In this document: piece by piece, positions 45,912 to 61,393 of the stretch
Layout: each line of letters opens with the position of its first letter
Position numbering within the stretch: position 1 is the first letter of the stretch
Assembly: GCA_016710965.1 (NCBI GenBank)
Contig: JADJTW010000006.1
Coordinates: 62,001 to 126,000 of the forward strand
Origin: Flavobacteriales bacterium
Lineage (GTDB): Bacteria; Bacteroidota; Bacteroidia; Flavobacteriales_F; PHOS-HE28
DNA: 64,000 bases
Direction: 5' to 3'
Translations under genes and position numbers: made by a program
The notes under the pieces: generated by a model
Databases searched by the model: none
The model's input: only the letters and a program-made list of their open reading frames with translations
Told to the model about the DNA's origin: nothing

Positions 45912-46020
45912 CTGAATTAAGGAAAGGCAGAGCAGAGCGGGATATACGCAGCGAGCGAACGGCCGGTACAACAGAACAGAAGGACCGAACAGAACTACGA
46001 ACAACACAACGACGAACGAC

Positions 46021-47210
<1,190 letters not shown>

Positions 47211-47233
47211 GGACATAGCAACAACGGAGGCAG

Positions 47234-47259
47234 GGCCGTCCCGCGCGAGCGGGACGGCC
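47234..47259 (+). terminator. Hairpin between tuf and tRNA-Trp
   Basis: A perfect 11-bp GC-rich stem (47234-47244 with 47249-47259) closes a GCGA (GNRA-type) tetraloop. No T run follows, so it may be a processing or partial termination site rather than a full stop before tRNA-Trp-secE-nusG. Confidence 0.5.
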
Positions 47260-47294
47260 TTCGCCGCCGAAAAGAGAACCAACCAGAACCACAC

Positions 47295-47367
47295 ACGGGT
47301 GTAGCTCAATTGGTAGAGCGAAGGTCTCCAAAACCTTAGGCTGCGGGTTCGATTCCTGCCACCCGTG
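47295..47367 (+). tRNA. tRNA-Trp (anticodon CCA)
   Basis: 73 bases. The acceptor ACGGGTG pairs with CACCCGT; anticodon loop CTCCAAA. CCA is encoded at 47368-47370. It sits between tuf and secE as in many bacteria. Confidence 0.95.
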
Positions 47368-47400
47368 CCAAGAGCGACCCCCGATCACCGACCGAGAAGA

Positions 47401-47637
47401 ATGGCAAGCATCAAGACCTACTTCGCCGAGAGCTACAACGAGCTCATGAACAAGGTGAGCTGGCCCACTTGGAAGGAGCTGCAGGGCAGCGCCATTGTGG
47501 TACTCGTTTCGGCGTTGATCCTTTCGGTGATCATCTTCATCATGGACTTCATCTTCGGTGTGCAGAACATGGGTCCGTCCGACACGGGCTTCTGGAAGGG
47601 CATGCTGGGCTTCGTGTACAAACTCATCGCTTCCTGA
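47401..47637 (+). CDS. secE: Preprotein translocase subunit SecE
   Basis: 78 residues. IKTYFAESYNELMNKVSWPTWKELQGSA is the conserved cytoplasmic amphipathic helix, and IVVLVSALILSVIIFIMDFIFG the single membrane helix. It is an essential part of SecYEG. It lies 31 bases after the CCA of tRNA-Trp and 2 bases before nusG. Confidence 0.93.
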   Translation: MASIKTYFAESYNELMNKVSWPTWKELQGSAIVVLVSALILSVIIFIMDFIFGVQNMGPSDTGFWKGMLGFVYKLIAS

Positions 47638-47639
47638 GC

Positions 47640-48194
47640 ATGGCCGCCGAGAGCATCAAGAAGTGGTATGTGGTCCGCGCCATCTCCGGCAAGGAGAAGA
47701 AGGTGAAGGAGCTCATCGACATGGAAGTGTCGCGCAGTTCCATGAAGAACCATATCTCCCAGGTGCTCATACCGATGGAGAAGTTCTATCAGATCCGTGA
47801 AGGCAAGAAGGTGAGCAAGGAGCGGAACTTCTTCCCAGGCTACGTGCTCATGGAGGCCGATCTCACCGGCGAGATCGCGCACAGCATCAAGAACATGCCG
47901 AACGTGATCGGCTTCCTCGGCTCTGAGAAAGGCGGGGACCCTGTTCCCCTGAGGCAGGCGGAGGTGAACCGGATCCTAGGTACCGTGGATGAACTGGCCG
48001 AGACCGGTGAAGCGAACCACAACCCCTACCATGTTGGCGAGGGTGTGAAGGTGATCGATGGACCTTTCAACGGGTTCAACGGCGTGATCGAGGAGATCAA
48101 CGAGGAAAAGAAGAAGCTGAAAGTGATGGTGAAGATCTTCGGACGGCGCACGCCGCTCGAGCTGAGCTTCATGCAGGTCGAAAAGGAAGTCTAA
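47640..48194 (+). CDS. nusG: Transcription termination/antitermination factor NusG
   Basis: 184 residues. The NGN domain (KKWYVVRAISGKEKKVKELI, RNFFPGYVLMEADL) is followed by a KOW domain (VGEGVKVIDGPFNGFNGVIEEI). It binds RNA polymerase and couples it to Rho or ribosomes. It starts 2 bases behind secE and precedes rplK by 63 bases. Confidence 0.95.
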   Translation: MAAESIKKWYVVRAISGKEKKVKELIDMEVSRSSMKNHISQVLIPMEKFYQIREGKKVSKERNFFPGYVLMEADLTGEIAHSIKNMPNVIGFLGSEKGGDPVPLRQAEVNRILGTVDELAETGEANHNPYHVGEGVKVIDGPFNGFNGVIEEINEEKKKLKVMVKIFGRRTPLELSFMQVEKEV

Positions 48195-48257
48195 CCAGAA
48201 GCAAACCAGTCCGAGCCGACCGCGAGGAAGGCGCCAACAGGACACAAACCAAGAACA

Positions 48258-48695
48258 ATGGCAAAGGAAGTAGCAGCTCTCATCAAGCTGCAAGTGAAGG
48301 GCGGAGCGGCCAACCCGTCGCCCCCCATCGGCCCAGCGCTAGGCGCGAAAGGCGTGAACATCATGGAGTTCTGCAAGCAGTTCAATGCGCGCACGCAGGA
48401 CAAGGCAGGCAAAGTGCTGCCGGTGGTGATCACGGTCTACGGCGATAAGTCGTTCGACTTCATCATCAAGACCCCTCCGGCAGCTGTCCAGATCATCGAG
48501 GCCGCCAAGATCAAGGGCGGCAGCGGCGAACCGCATAGCAAGAAGGTGGGCAGCATCAATTGGGAGCAGGTGCGTGCGATCGCCCAGGACAAGATGCCCG
48601 ACCTGAACTGCTTCAACATCGAGAGCGCCATGAGCATGGTTGCGGGAACCGCCCGCAGCATGGGTGTTACGGTAACCGGTAACAAACCCTTCTGA
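48258..48695 (+). CDS. rplK: 50S ribosomal protein L11
   Basis: 145 residues. LQVKGGAANPSPPIGPALGAKGVNIMEFCKQFNA and the Pro-rich TPPAAVQIIEAAKIKGGS are uL11 signatures; the C-terminal SMVAGTARSMGVTV closes the rRNA-binding domain. It forms the stalk base at the GTPase-associated centre. First of the L11-L1 gene pair. Confidence 0.95.
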   Translation: MAKEVAALIKLQVKGGAANPSPPIGPALGAKGVNIMEFCKQFNARTQDKAGKVLPVVITVYGDKSFDFIIKTPPAAVQIIEAAKIKGGSGEPHSKKVGSINWEQVRAIAQDKMPDLNCFNIESAMSMVAGTARSMGVTVTGNKPF

Positions 48696-48706
48696 TCCGC
48701 AACGCC

Positions 48707-49405
48707 ATGAGCAACGAGACCAAGAAGCGCAAAGAGGCCCTGTCCAAGTTCGACACCGCCAAGATCTACAGCCTCGGCGAGGCTACGCAGATCGTCAAGC
48801 AAGTGAGCACGACCAAGTTCGATGCGACCGTCGATATCGCGGTACGTCTCGGCGTGGACCCGAAGAAAAGCACCGAGATGGTGCGTGGCACCGTGAGCCT
48901 GCCGCATGGCACGGGACGCACCGTGAAAGTGCTGGTACTGGCCGACCCCGCCAAGTGCGAGGAGGCCCTGGCTGCGGGTGCCGACATGGCCGGACTGGAC
49001 GACTACGTGGAGAAGATCAAAGGCGGCTGGGTGGACGTGGACGTGATCGTATGCACACCAGCCGTGATGGCCAAGGTGGGTGCTCTGGGCCGTGTGCTCG
49101 GTCCCCGCGGCCTCATGCCCAACCCCAAGACCGGAACCGTGACCATGGATGTGGCCAAGGCCGTTCGTGAGGTGAAAGCCGGTAAGATCGACTTCAAGGT
49201 GGACAAGGCCGGCATCATCCACGCGGTGATCGGCAAGGCCAGCTTCGATGCGACCAAGTTGAGCGAGAACGCCCACGAGCTCCTGCAGACCTTGGTGAAG
49301 CTGAAGCCCAGCACCGCCAAAGGAGCCTACATCAAGAGCATCACTGTTAGCAGCACCATGAGCCCCGGCGTGAAGGTGGATACCCGCACCGTGCAAGTGG
49401 CTTGA
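48707..49405 (+). CDS. rplA: 50S ribosomal protein L1
   Basis: 232 residues. KFDATVDIAVRLGVDPKKS, RGTVSLPHGTGRTVKVLVLA and GRVLGPRGLMPNPKTGTVT are uL1 motifs. In other bacteria L1 also represses its own operon by binding the L11-L1 mRNA leader; I did not test for that site here. It starts 11 bases after rplK. Confidence 0.95.
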   Translation: MSNETKKRKEALSKFDTAKIYSLGEATQIVKQVSTTKFDATVDIAVRLGVDPKKSTEMVRGTVSLPHGTGRTVKVLVLADPAKCEEALAAGADMAGLDDYVEKIKGGWVDVDVIVCTPAVMAKVGALGRVLGPRGLMPNPKTGTVTMDVAKAVREVKAGKIDFKVDKAGIIHAVIGKASFDATKLSENAHELLQTLVKLKPSTAKGAYIKSITVSSTMSPGVKVDTRTVQVA

Positions 49406-49422
49406 TCAACACCCGAACGACA

Positions 49423-49976
49423 ATGGCAACCCGCATCAAGAAGGACGAGGTGATCGCTGAGCTGATCGGCGAGATCAAGGCCACCAACGTGCTTTACCTC
49501 ACCGACGCCAGCGCGCTTAGCGCCGAGGCCACCAGCAACCTGCGCCGCGCGTGCCAAACCCAGGGCATCCGCATGCGCGTAGTGAAGAACACCCTCCTGC
49601 AAAAGGCCATGGAGCGTATCGAGAGCAAGGACTACAGCGCCCTGTTCCCAACGCTTACTGGACAGACCGCCGTGATGTTCGCAGAGAAAGGCAACGCCCC
49701 GGCGAAGCTCATCCAGGACTTCCGCAGGAAGACCCTGCGGCCAAGAACGCGGTGCCAAGGCCACAACTCAAGAGCGCATGGATCGATGAAGCCGTGTTCA
49801 TCGGCGACGACCAGATCGCCATGCTCGCGAACCTCAAAGGCAAGGAAGAGCTCATCGGCGATATCATCGCCCTGCTCCAGAGCCCGATCAAGAACGTCAT
49901 CGGTTCGCTGCAAGGCGGCGGTGGCCAGAAGATCGCCGGTCTGGTCAAGGCACTCGAAGAACGAGCCCAAGCATAA
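49423..49976 (+). CDS. rplJ: 50S ribosomal protein L10, one-base frameshift
   Basis: About 184 residues when joined. MATRIKKDEVIAELIGEIKATNVLYLTDASAL through LIQDFRRK is L10, then sense is lost; the next frame resumes as PAAKNAVPRPQLKSAWIDEAVFIG and ends KALEERAQA. Adding one G at 49730-49731 (AAGACCC to AAGGACCC) gives RRKDPAAKNAV. L10 anchors L7/L12 to the ribosome. A consensus error is likely, since a truncated L10 would lose the L7/L12-binding C-terminus. Confidence 0.92.
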
Positions 49977-50074
49977 GATCAACCCGTAAGGGCGGGGAAT
50001 ACCCGCCCCGACCGACCAAACGCGTTACGCACACGATAGCTTCCCTATCAAAGTTCCCTAACAACCCCCGTAAG

Positions 50075-50458
50075 ATGGCAGACATCAAAGCCCTTGGCGA
50101 CCAACTCGTAAGCCTCACTGTGAAAGAGGTGAGCGAACTCGCCAACTACCTGAAGGACGAGTACAAGATCGAACCCGCTGCGGCCGCTGTGGCCGTTGCC
50201 GCTGGTGGCGCTGCCGCTGGTGGTGGCGCTGCTGCCGCTGAAGAGAAGACCAGCTTCGACGTGATCCTCAAAGCCGGTGGCCAGAACAAGCTGGCCGTTG
50301 TGAAGCTCGTGAAAGAGCTTACCGGTCTCGGACTGAAAGAAGCGAAGGACCTCGTTGACGGCGCCCCCAAGCCGCTGAAGGAAGGCGTGTCCAAAGCGGA
50401 CGCCGAGAGCCTGAAGCAGCAACTGACGGAAGCCGGCGCCGAAGTTGAGGTTAAGTAA
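50075..50458 (+). CDS. rplL: 50S ribosomal protein L7/L12
   Basis: 127 residues. N-terminal dimerisation domain (VSLTVKEVSELANYLKDEYKI), a long Ala/Gly hinge (about residues 31-53) and a C-terminal domain with FDVILKAGGQNKLAVVKLVKELTGLGLKEAKDLVD. It recruits translation factors. It follows rplJ by 98 bases and ends before the attenuator-like hairpin upstream of rpoB. Confidence 0.95.
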   Translation: MADIKALGDQLVSLTVKEVSELANYLKDEYKIEPAAAAVAVAAGGAAAGGGAAAAEEKTSFDVILKAGGQNKLAVVKLVKELTGLGLKEAKDLVDGAPKPLKEGVSKADAESLKQQLTEAGAEVEVK

Positions 50459-50487
50459 GCCCTCATCGCACCGATCGCAGCAGCGCG

Positions 50488-50513
50488 GGAAGGTCCCCTC
50501 AGGGACCTTCCCC
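50488..50513 (+). promoter_or_regulatory. Attenuator-like hairpin between rplL and rpoB
   Basis: An 11-bp stem (50488-50498 with 50503-50513) closes a CTCA loop, 29 bases after the rplL stop and about 130 bases before rpoB. No T run follows. Its place matches the partial terminator known between rplL and rpoB in E. coli, which lowers polymerase relative to ribosomal protein synthesis. Confidence 0.5.
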
Positions 50514-50642
50514 GCCACGCTGTGATCCGTCATTGGATACGGCCTCCTGGCCGAACGCCTCCGCGAAGCGATCCACCGCGGCGGCGACCCTGAAAAGTCG
50601 GATCACACGTCCTTCACGTCTTCCATCTCCCGACCCGCACCC

Positions 50643-53600
50643 ATGGCCCAGGCGAAGACCACCAAGAAAAGCAAGCGTATCGATTTCGGATCCAGCAAGA
50701 TCGGCATCGATTACCCTGATTTCCTCGATATCCAACTCAAGAGCTTCGAGGATTTCTTCCAGATAGACACCCTGCCCGAGGACAGGAACACCGAAGGCCT
50801 CTTCAAGGTCTTCAGTGAGAACTTCCCCATCACCGACACGCGCAACCAGTTCGTGCTCGAGTTCCTCGATTATTTCATTGATCCCCCGCGCTACAGCATC
50901 GATGAGTGCATCGAGCGTGGCCTCACCTACAGCGTGCCCCTGAAGGCCAAGCTGAAGCTCTATTGCACCGACCCCGAGCACGAGGACTTCGAGACCATCG
51001 TGCAGGACGTGTACCTGGGCCAGATCCCCTACATGACCCCCAAAGGCTCGTTCGTAGTGAACGGCGCCGAGCGCGTGGTGGTGAGCCAACTGCACCGCAG
51101 CCCGGGCGTGTTCTTCGGCCAGAGCCGCCACGCCAACGGCACCAAGCTCTACAGCGCCCGTGTCATCCCCTTCAAAGGGTCCTGGATCGAATTCGCCACG
51201 GACATCAACGGGGTGATGTACGCCTACATCGACCGTAAGAAGAAGTTGCCGGTGACCACGCTCCTGCGTGCCATCGGTTTCGAGAGCGACAAGCAGATCC
51301 TCGAGATCTTCGGCTTGGCCGACGAGATCAAAGTGACCAAGGCCGCCATCAAGGACAGCGTGGGCCGCAAGCTCGCCGCCCGCGTGCTGAAGTCCTGGGT
51401 GGAGGACTTCGTGGACGAGGACACCGGCGAGGTGGTGAGCATCGAGCGGAACGAAGTGCTCATCGACCGCGAGACCGTGATCGAGGACATGCACGTGGAC
51501 CAGATCGTGGACAGCGGTGCCAAGACCATCATCCTGCACAAGGCCGGCATCAACGCCGCCGACTACGCGCTCATCTACAACACACTGCAGAAGGATACCT
51601 CGAACTCCGAGAAGGAGGCCGTAGAGGTGATCTACCGCCAGTTGCGCAACGCCGAACCGCCCGATCTGGAAACGGCTCGTGGTGTCATCGACAAGCTGTT
51701 CTTCAGCGAGCAGCGCTATGACCTCGGTGAAGTGGGCCGCTACCGCATCAACAAGAAGCTGGGCCTGCAGAGCGAGCTCAGCGTGCGCGTGCTCACCAAG
51801 GAGGACATCATCTTCATCATCAAGTACCTGATCGAACTGGTGAACTCAAAGGCCGATGTCGATGACATCGATCACTTGAGCAACCGTCGTGTGCGTACCG
51901 TGGGCGAGCAGTTGCACGCCCAGTTCGGCGTGGGTCTGGCCCGTATGGCCCGCACCATCCGCGAGCGCATGAACGTGCGTGACAACGAGGTGTTCACGCC
52001 TACCGATCTGATCAATGCGAAGACCCTGAGCTCGGTGATCAACTCGTTCTTCGGAACGAACCAGTTGAGCCAGTTCATGGACCAGACCAACCCGCTCAGC
52101 GAGATCACCCACAAGCGCCGCATGTCGGCCCTCGGACCCGGTGGCCTCAGCCGCGAGCGCGCTGGCTTCGAAGTCCGCGACGTCCATTACACGCACTACG
52201 GCCGCCTCTGCACCATCGAGACGCCTGAAGGACCGAACATCGGTTTGATCAGCTCGCTCTGTGTGTACAGCAAGATCAACACGCTAGGCTTCATTGAGAC
52301 ACCATACCGCGCTGTTAAGGACGGCAAGGTGGATATGAAGGGCGATGTGACCTACCTGAGCGCGGAAGAGGAGGACAACCTCATGATCGCGCAGGCCAAT
52401 GCCATCATCAACGACAAAGGAGAGTTCACCACCGGCCGCGTAAAGGCGCGCCTGATGGGCGACTTCCCCGTGGTGGAGCCGAAGGAGCTTCACTTGATGG
52501 ACGTGGCGCCCAACCAGATCGCCTCGATCGCGGCCTCGCTGATCCCCTTCCTGGAGCACAACGATGCCAACCGCGCGCTCATGGGATCGAACATGATGCG
52601 CCAGGCTGTGCCATTGCTGCGCCCAGAGGCGCCGATCGTGGGCACCGGCCTGGAAGAGCTCGTTGCACGTGACAGCCGTGTGCTGCTCACCGCCGAAGGC
52701 GATGGCGTGGTGAAGTACGTGGACAGCGATCGCATCGTGATCGACTACAAGCGCAGCGATGATGAACGCATCGTGAGCTTCGATGGTGACGAGAAGGAAT
52801 ACAAGCTCACCAAGTTCCTCAAGACCAACCAGAGCACGTGCATGAACCTGCGCCCAACAGTGCGCAAGGGCGACAAGGTGACCAAGGGCTACACGCTCTG
52901 CGAAGGCTACGGCACGCAGGATGGCGAACTGGCCATCGGCCGCAACCTGCAAGTGGCCTTCATGCCATGGAAGGGCTACAACTTCGAGGATGCCATCGTG
53001 ATCAGCGAACGCGTTGCTTCCGAGGACATCTTCACCTCCATCCACATCGATGAGTACATCATGGAGGTGCGCGACACCAAGCGTGGCCTCGAAGAACTCA
53101 CCAGCGACATCCCGAACGTTTCGGAAGAAGCGACGAAGGACCTCGACGAGAATGGCCTGATCCGCATCGGTGCCGAGATCAAGGAAGGCGATATCCTCAT
53201 CGGCAAGATCACGCCGAAAGGGGAGACCGACCCCATCACCTGAAGAGAAACTGCTTCGTGCCATCTTCGGCGACAAGGCCGGTGATGTGAAGGATGCTTC
53301 ACTGAAGGCGCCGCCCAGCACCAAGGGCGTGGTCATCGACAAGAAGCTCTTCAGCCGCGCTGTGAAGGACAAGAAGACCAAGGGCAACGAGAAGGCCGTG
53401 CTCGAAGGCATCGACAAGGAGCAGGACAAGGAGCTCGGCACCTTGAAGAACGAGCTGATCGAGAAGCTCATGACACTCGTCGGCGGCACATCATCGAACG
53501 GCGTCTTCAACAAGTACAAGGAAGAGCAGATCAAGAAGGGCGTGAAGTTCAGCGCCAAGATCCTCCAAGGCGTTGACTTCATCACCGTGGACCCCACCGA

Positions 53601-54462
53601 CTGGACCGCGGAGAAGAAGACCAACGAACTGGTGCGCCAGCTCATCCACAACTACAACATCCGCTACAGCGACATCAGCGGCGCCTTCAAGCGCAAGAAG
53701 TTCCAGGTGAGCATCGGCGACGAACTGCCTGCCGGCATCGTGAAGCTGGCCAAGGTCTACGTTGCGGCGAAGCGTAAGCTCACCGTGGGCGACAAGATGG
53801 CCGGACGCCACGGCAACAAGGGCATCGTGGCCAAGATCGTCCGCGACGCCGACATGCCGTACATGAGCGATGGCACACCGGTGGACATCGTACTGAACCC
53901 GCTGGGCGTGCCAAGCCGCATGAACCTGGGGCAGATCTACGAAACCGTGCTAGGCTGGGCAGGCAAGCGACTAGGCCGCAAATACGCTACGCCGATCTTC
54001 GACGGTGCGACAAGCGACCAGATCAATGCCGAGACCGACGAGGCCGGTGTGCCGCGCAACGGCAAGACCTACCTCATCGATGGCGGCACCGGCGTTCCCT
54101 TCGATCAACCGGCCACCGTGGGCGTGATCTACATGATCAAGCTGGCGCACATGGTCGATGACAAGATGCATGCGCGCTCCATCGGGCCCTACAGCCTCAT
54201 CACCCAGCAACCGTTGGGCGGCAAGGCGCAATTCGGCGGCCAGCGTTTCGGCGAGATGGAGGTGTGGGCGCTCGAAGCATTCGGCGCAGCCAACATCCTG
54301 CAGGAGATCCTTACCGTGAAGAGCGATGACGTGATCGGCCGTGCCAAGGCCTACGAGGCCATCGTGAAGGGCGAGCCGCTCCCACAACCGGGTATCCCTG
54401 AATCGTTCAACGTGCTGCTCCACGAGCTTCGTGGTCTGGCCCTGAACGTCTCCCTCGAGTGA
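50643..54462 (+). CDS. rpoB: DNA-directed RNA polymerase subunit beta, one-base frameshift
   Basis: About 1270 residues when joined. RIDFGSSKIGIDYPDFLDIQLKSFEDFF opens the protein; the rifampicin-region pattern TNQLSQFMDQTNPLSEITHKRRMSALGPGGLSRERAGF is present; the first frame ends after GKITPKGETDP. The next frame resumes SPEEKLLRAIFGDKAG and has KMAGRHGNKGIVAKI, RMNLGQIYETVLGWA and the C-terminal LLHELRGLALNV. Removing one C from the CCCC at 53231-53234 restores the frame. Essential catalytic subunit, so a consensus error is most likely. Confidence 0.95.
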
Positions 54463-54509
54463 CCCTCGTCGGAAACTGAACGTCGAACGCAAGAAAGCAA
54501 CGAGAGCAC

Positions 54510-58808
<4,299 letters not shown>

Positions 58809-58823
58809 ACAGAGGCGCGATCG

Positions 58824-58851
58824 TAGGGGCGCGACATGTCGCGCCCCTACA
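58824..58851. repeat. 28-bp perfect palindrome (REP-like / terminator hairpin)
   Basis: A perfect self-complementary sequence with arms of 14 bases, GTAGGGGCGCGACA and its exact complement, lies 15 bases after the rpoC stop. It can act as a rpoC terminator stem. Its GC-rich form, centred on ACATGT, also resembles dispersed REP-type palindromes. No second copy was noticed in this window. Confidence 0.7.
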
Positions 58852-58873
58852 ATGCGCCCGATGATCAGACCCC

Positions 58874-59020
58874 ATGGCAGACGAAAAGGACAAACCCCGC
58901 CCCAACCAGCTGAACATAGAGATCAGCGAGGAGGTGGCCGACGGTATCTACAGCAACCTCGCCATCATCACGCATAGCAACTCGGAGTTCGTGCTGGACT
59001 TCGTGCGTGTGATGCCTGGC
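58874..59020 (+). pseudogene. Truncated DUF3467 protein gene
   Basis: 49 residues of a DUF3467 protein: NQLNIEISEEVADGIYSNLAIITHSNSEFVLDFVRVMPG, the conserved N-terminal half. Family members are usually about 100 residues and continue with a TPxHA-containing helix; nothing like this follows in any frame. Instead the sequence enters the 3' end of the convergent patatin gene within about 35 bases. The frame stays open to 60106 only as an antisense shadow. Its place behind rpoC is typical in Bacteroidota. It was cut by a deletion or a false join. Confidence 0.75.
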
Positions 59021-59053
59021 GAGGAGGGGCTTTCTGCTTCCGCGCTGACCCCT

Positions 59054-61339
59054 CTACTCCTGCGCCTTCTGATTGAAGAGGATGTACCCGAAATTCAGGC
59101 TCCAGGCCCAAGGCTCGCGCTGCTGATCGAAGTAGCTGAGGTTGAACCACACCGGCCCAACGGGGCTCTGGTAGATGAGCGAACCGGAGCCGATGTAGAA
59201 GCGCTCGGTGAAAGCTGGAGCCGTAATGCCCTCATTGCCATCGCCACGCACAATGGGCTCATAGGGCTGGAATACGTACGCCTCCAATCGCAGGTCGAAG
59301 CGATTGCGCGCAACGGCAACGATGGAACGGATACCCCCTGCCAGGTACTTAGGAGCACGGAACTGCTCCATGAAGTACGTACGGCTTTCCGGCGTAGGCT
59401 GGAAAGCAGGTGCGCGGATGATACTTGCCGTGTAGTTCTCGAACATGGGCATGGTGCTGTACACGCCCTCGGCCAGTACGCCGATCTTGAAGATGCCCTT
59501 GCGGAACGCGTATTGGTCGAGTTGCACCTTCGCCATGAACCATTCGTGACGGCTCTTGAAGAATGGTGCTTCGATCCCGCTCTGCGTACTGCCGCCTATC
59601 GTCTTCTCATCACCGCCGATCACTCGAATGGAAACGCTCAGCGACTCGCCTCCGTTGGGATGCTGCTTGCGGTTGAGCGAGTTGCGAGCCAGCGTAAGCC
59701 CGCTGGTCAACTGGCGGAAGTAGGTGGCGTCGCTCGTGTCCAGTCCGGTGAACTCGGTGGTCTGGTAGTAGCTGTCCTTGGTCTCGGCCAGTTTCGCATC
59801 GAAGCGCAGCAGGCCCTTGTTGCCCAAGCCGAGGCCTGCATTGAGGCCGCCCCAGGCTTCGCGAATGACCACGTAGGCCGGCTTCACCTCATCGAAGAAG
59901 CTGTTGAAGCTGCTGAAGTGGTCCCAGCGGTGGATGCCGAAGACAGGTTCCACATAAAGAGGCGCGCGCGTGCTCAGGTCGGTGCGCAGCTTCACCTGCC
60001 CGGCACTGTAGAACTTGCCGAAATAGGAGAGGGCTTCCATCTGCGCGCTCACGCTTCCGAAGAGCTTGTACCGCAATGCGGCCATGCCCGTGTTGATGGG
60101 CCGTGAAGAGAACATGCCGCCGAAGCGAACCTCCACGTCCTTCTCCGATTTCACCTGCAGATCCAGATCGTAGTCGCCTCGGTCGGGCCGGTAAGTTGCG
60201 CTCGGGTACAGGTGGGCGATGTTGTGGTCTGCGAAGAGCCGGAAGTAGGCGCTTTTCAACGCTTCCACGGTGAGCGGGCTGCCCGCCTGCTCCACCGTCC
60301 GCTCCACGTACCGGGTGCCTCCACGCCTCAGCCCTTCCACATGCACCTCGCCGAAGGTCATGGGCTTGAAGCGGGCACGGAAGGCGCGCCGACGTTCCTG
60401 TAGCAGCGAACGGGGAACGCGCTGATGCACTTGTGCGAGTATGTCCGGCATGCGGGCCATGGCCTCGGTATAGCCCGCTTCGATGGCTTTGCCAGGGTCG
60501 CTGAAATCGAAGAGGCCCACATCGGTCTTCGGTTCCACGATCACACCGTTCTCACAGATCACGCTGAAGGTGGTGGGCTCCTGCATCATGGCGCGCAGCT
60601 GGCTCAAGAGGTCATCCTCGTTCGGGGGCGAACTATTCCCGCTCACATTGCTTCCCACGATCAGGTCGGGGAAGAAGTCGGTGTACATGACATCGCTTGG
60701 GAAGTTGTTGTACAGGCCGCCGTCCATCATCAGGTGGCCATCCACCCGGATGGGCTTGAAGTAGAACGGATAGCTCATGCTTGCGCGCACGGCCTGGGCC
60801 AGGTCGCCGTTTCGGAAAACCACGGCCTTTTGGGCGGTGAGGTCGCTGGCCACGCAACGGAAAGGCACGAAGAGGCTGTCCATATTGCCGTTGGATGCGG
60901 TAGTGGCCGGGCCGAAGCCGCGCATCTGCTCGAAGTCGAGCAGCACGGGGCTGCGCAGGTTGGTCGGCAGCGAATACTGCAAGGTGGTGTCCAGGTCGAA
61001 CCGCAGGCTCAGCAATGAGGCATCAGGCACATCTTGCTTGAAGTGGTACATGTATTTCGGTTCGATGCCGCCTTCGGCCATGGTGCGGAACAGCGTGGTG
61101 CGGAAGAGCGAGTCGATCTCCCATGGAGAGTACCCGGCAGCGTACAAGGCACCCACGAGAGCTCCCATGCTGCTGCCCGCGATTCAATCGATAGGCACGC
61201 CACTCTCTTCCAATGCCTGCATCACGCCGATGTGGGCCATGCCCGTGGCACCGCCGCCGCTGAGCACAAGTCCTACGCGTTGCGCCTGCGCAGCTATGAC
61301 GCTGAACGATAGAACGAGACCGATGAACCTACGACGCAT
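59054..61339 (-). CDS. Patatin-like phospholipase with outer-membrane barrel; in-frame stop near N-terminus
   Basis: About 760 residues if the stop is read. From the ATG at 61339: signal peptide MRRRFIGLVLSFSVIAAQAQ, then RVGLVLSGGGATGMAHIGV (oxyanion hole), VPID, an in-frame TGA at 61184-61186, then IAGSSMGALVGALYAAGY, whose GSSMG holds the nucleophile Ser. The dyad Asp is in LMMDGGLYNNFP. After residue ~360 come POTRA-like and Bam/Omp85-type barrel strands ending GYILFNQKAQE. The TGA separates the oxyanion loop from the nucleophile. Restart at ATG 61168 would lose the oxyanion loop. The substitution may be real or an error. Confidence 0.85.
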
Positions 61340-61357
61340 GACTGGTAAGGGGCCGCG

Positions 61358-61365
61358 CAAAAGTA
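61358..61365 (-). promoter_or_regulatory. Putative -7 promoter element TACTTTTG (patatin gene)
   Basis: An exact TAnnTTTG match on the minus strand, 18 bases before the ATG at 61339. It supports that start rather than the ATG at 61168. Confidence 0.55.
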
Positions 61366-61393
61366 GGCGCGATGCCGTCGGGGAACAGGCCGT

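Noticed and set aside
49720..49740. Programmed ribosomal frameshift in rplJ (and similarly tuf, rpoB)
   Set aside because: No slippery heptamer or downstream structure was seen, no such recoding is known for these genes, and a one-base edit restores the family sequence.
59021..60106. Plus-strand frame continuing from the DUF3467 fragment
   Set aside because: Beyond the DUF3467 residues it is antisense to the patatin barrel domain, whose strands read correctly on the minus strand.
61184..61186. Genetic-code change with UGA as a sense codon, or selenocysteine
   Set aside because: UGA is used as the normal stop of rpoB, rpoC, secE and many other genes here. The position is not a Cys site in the family, and no SECIS-like element was noticed.
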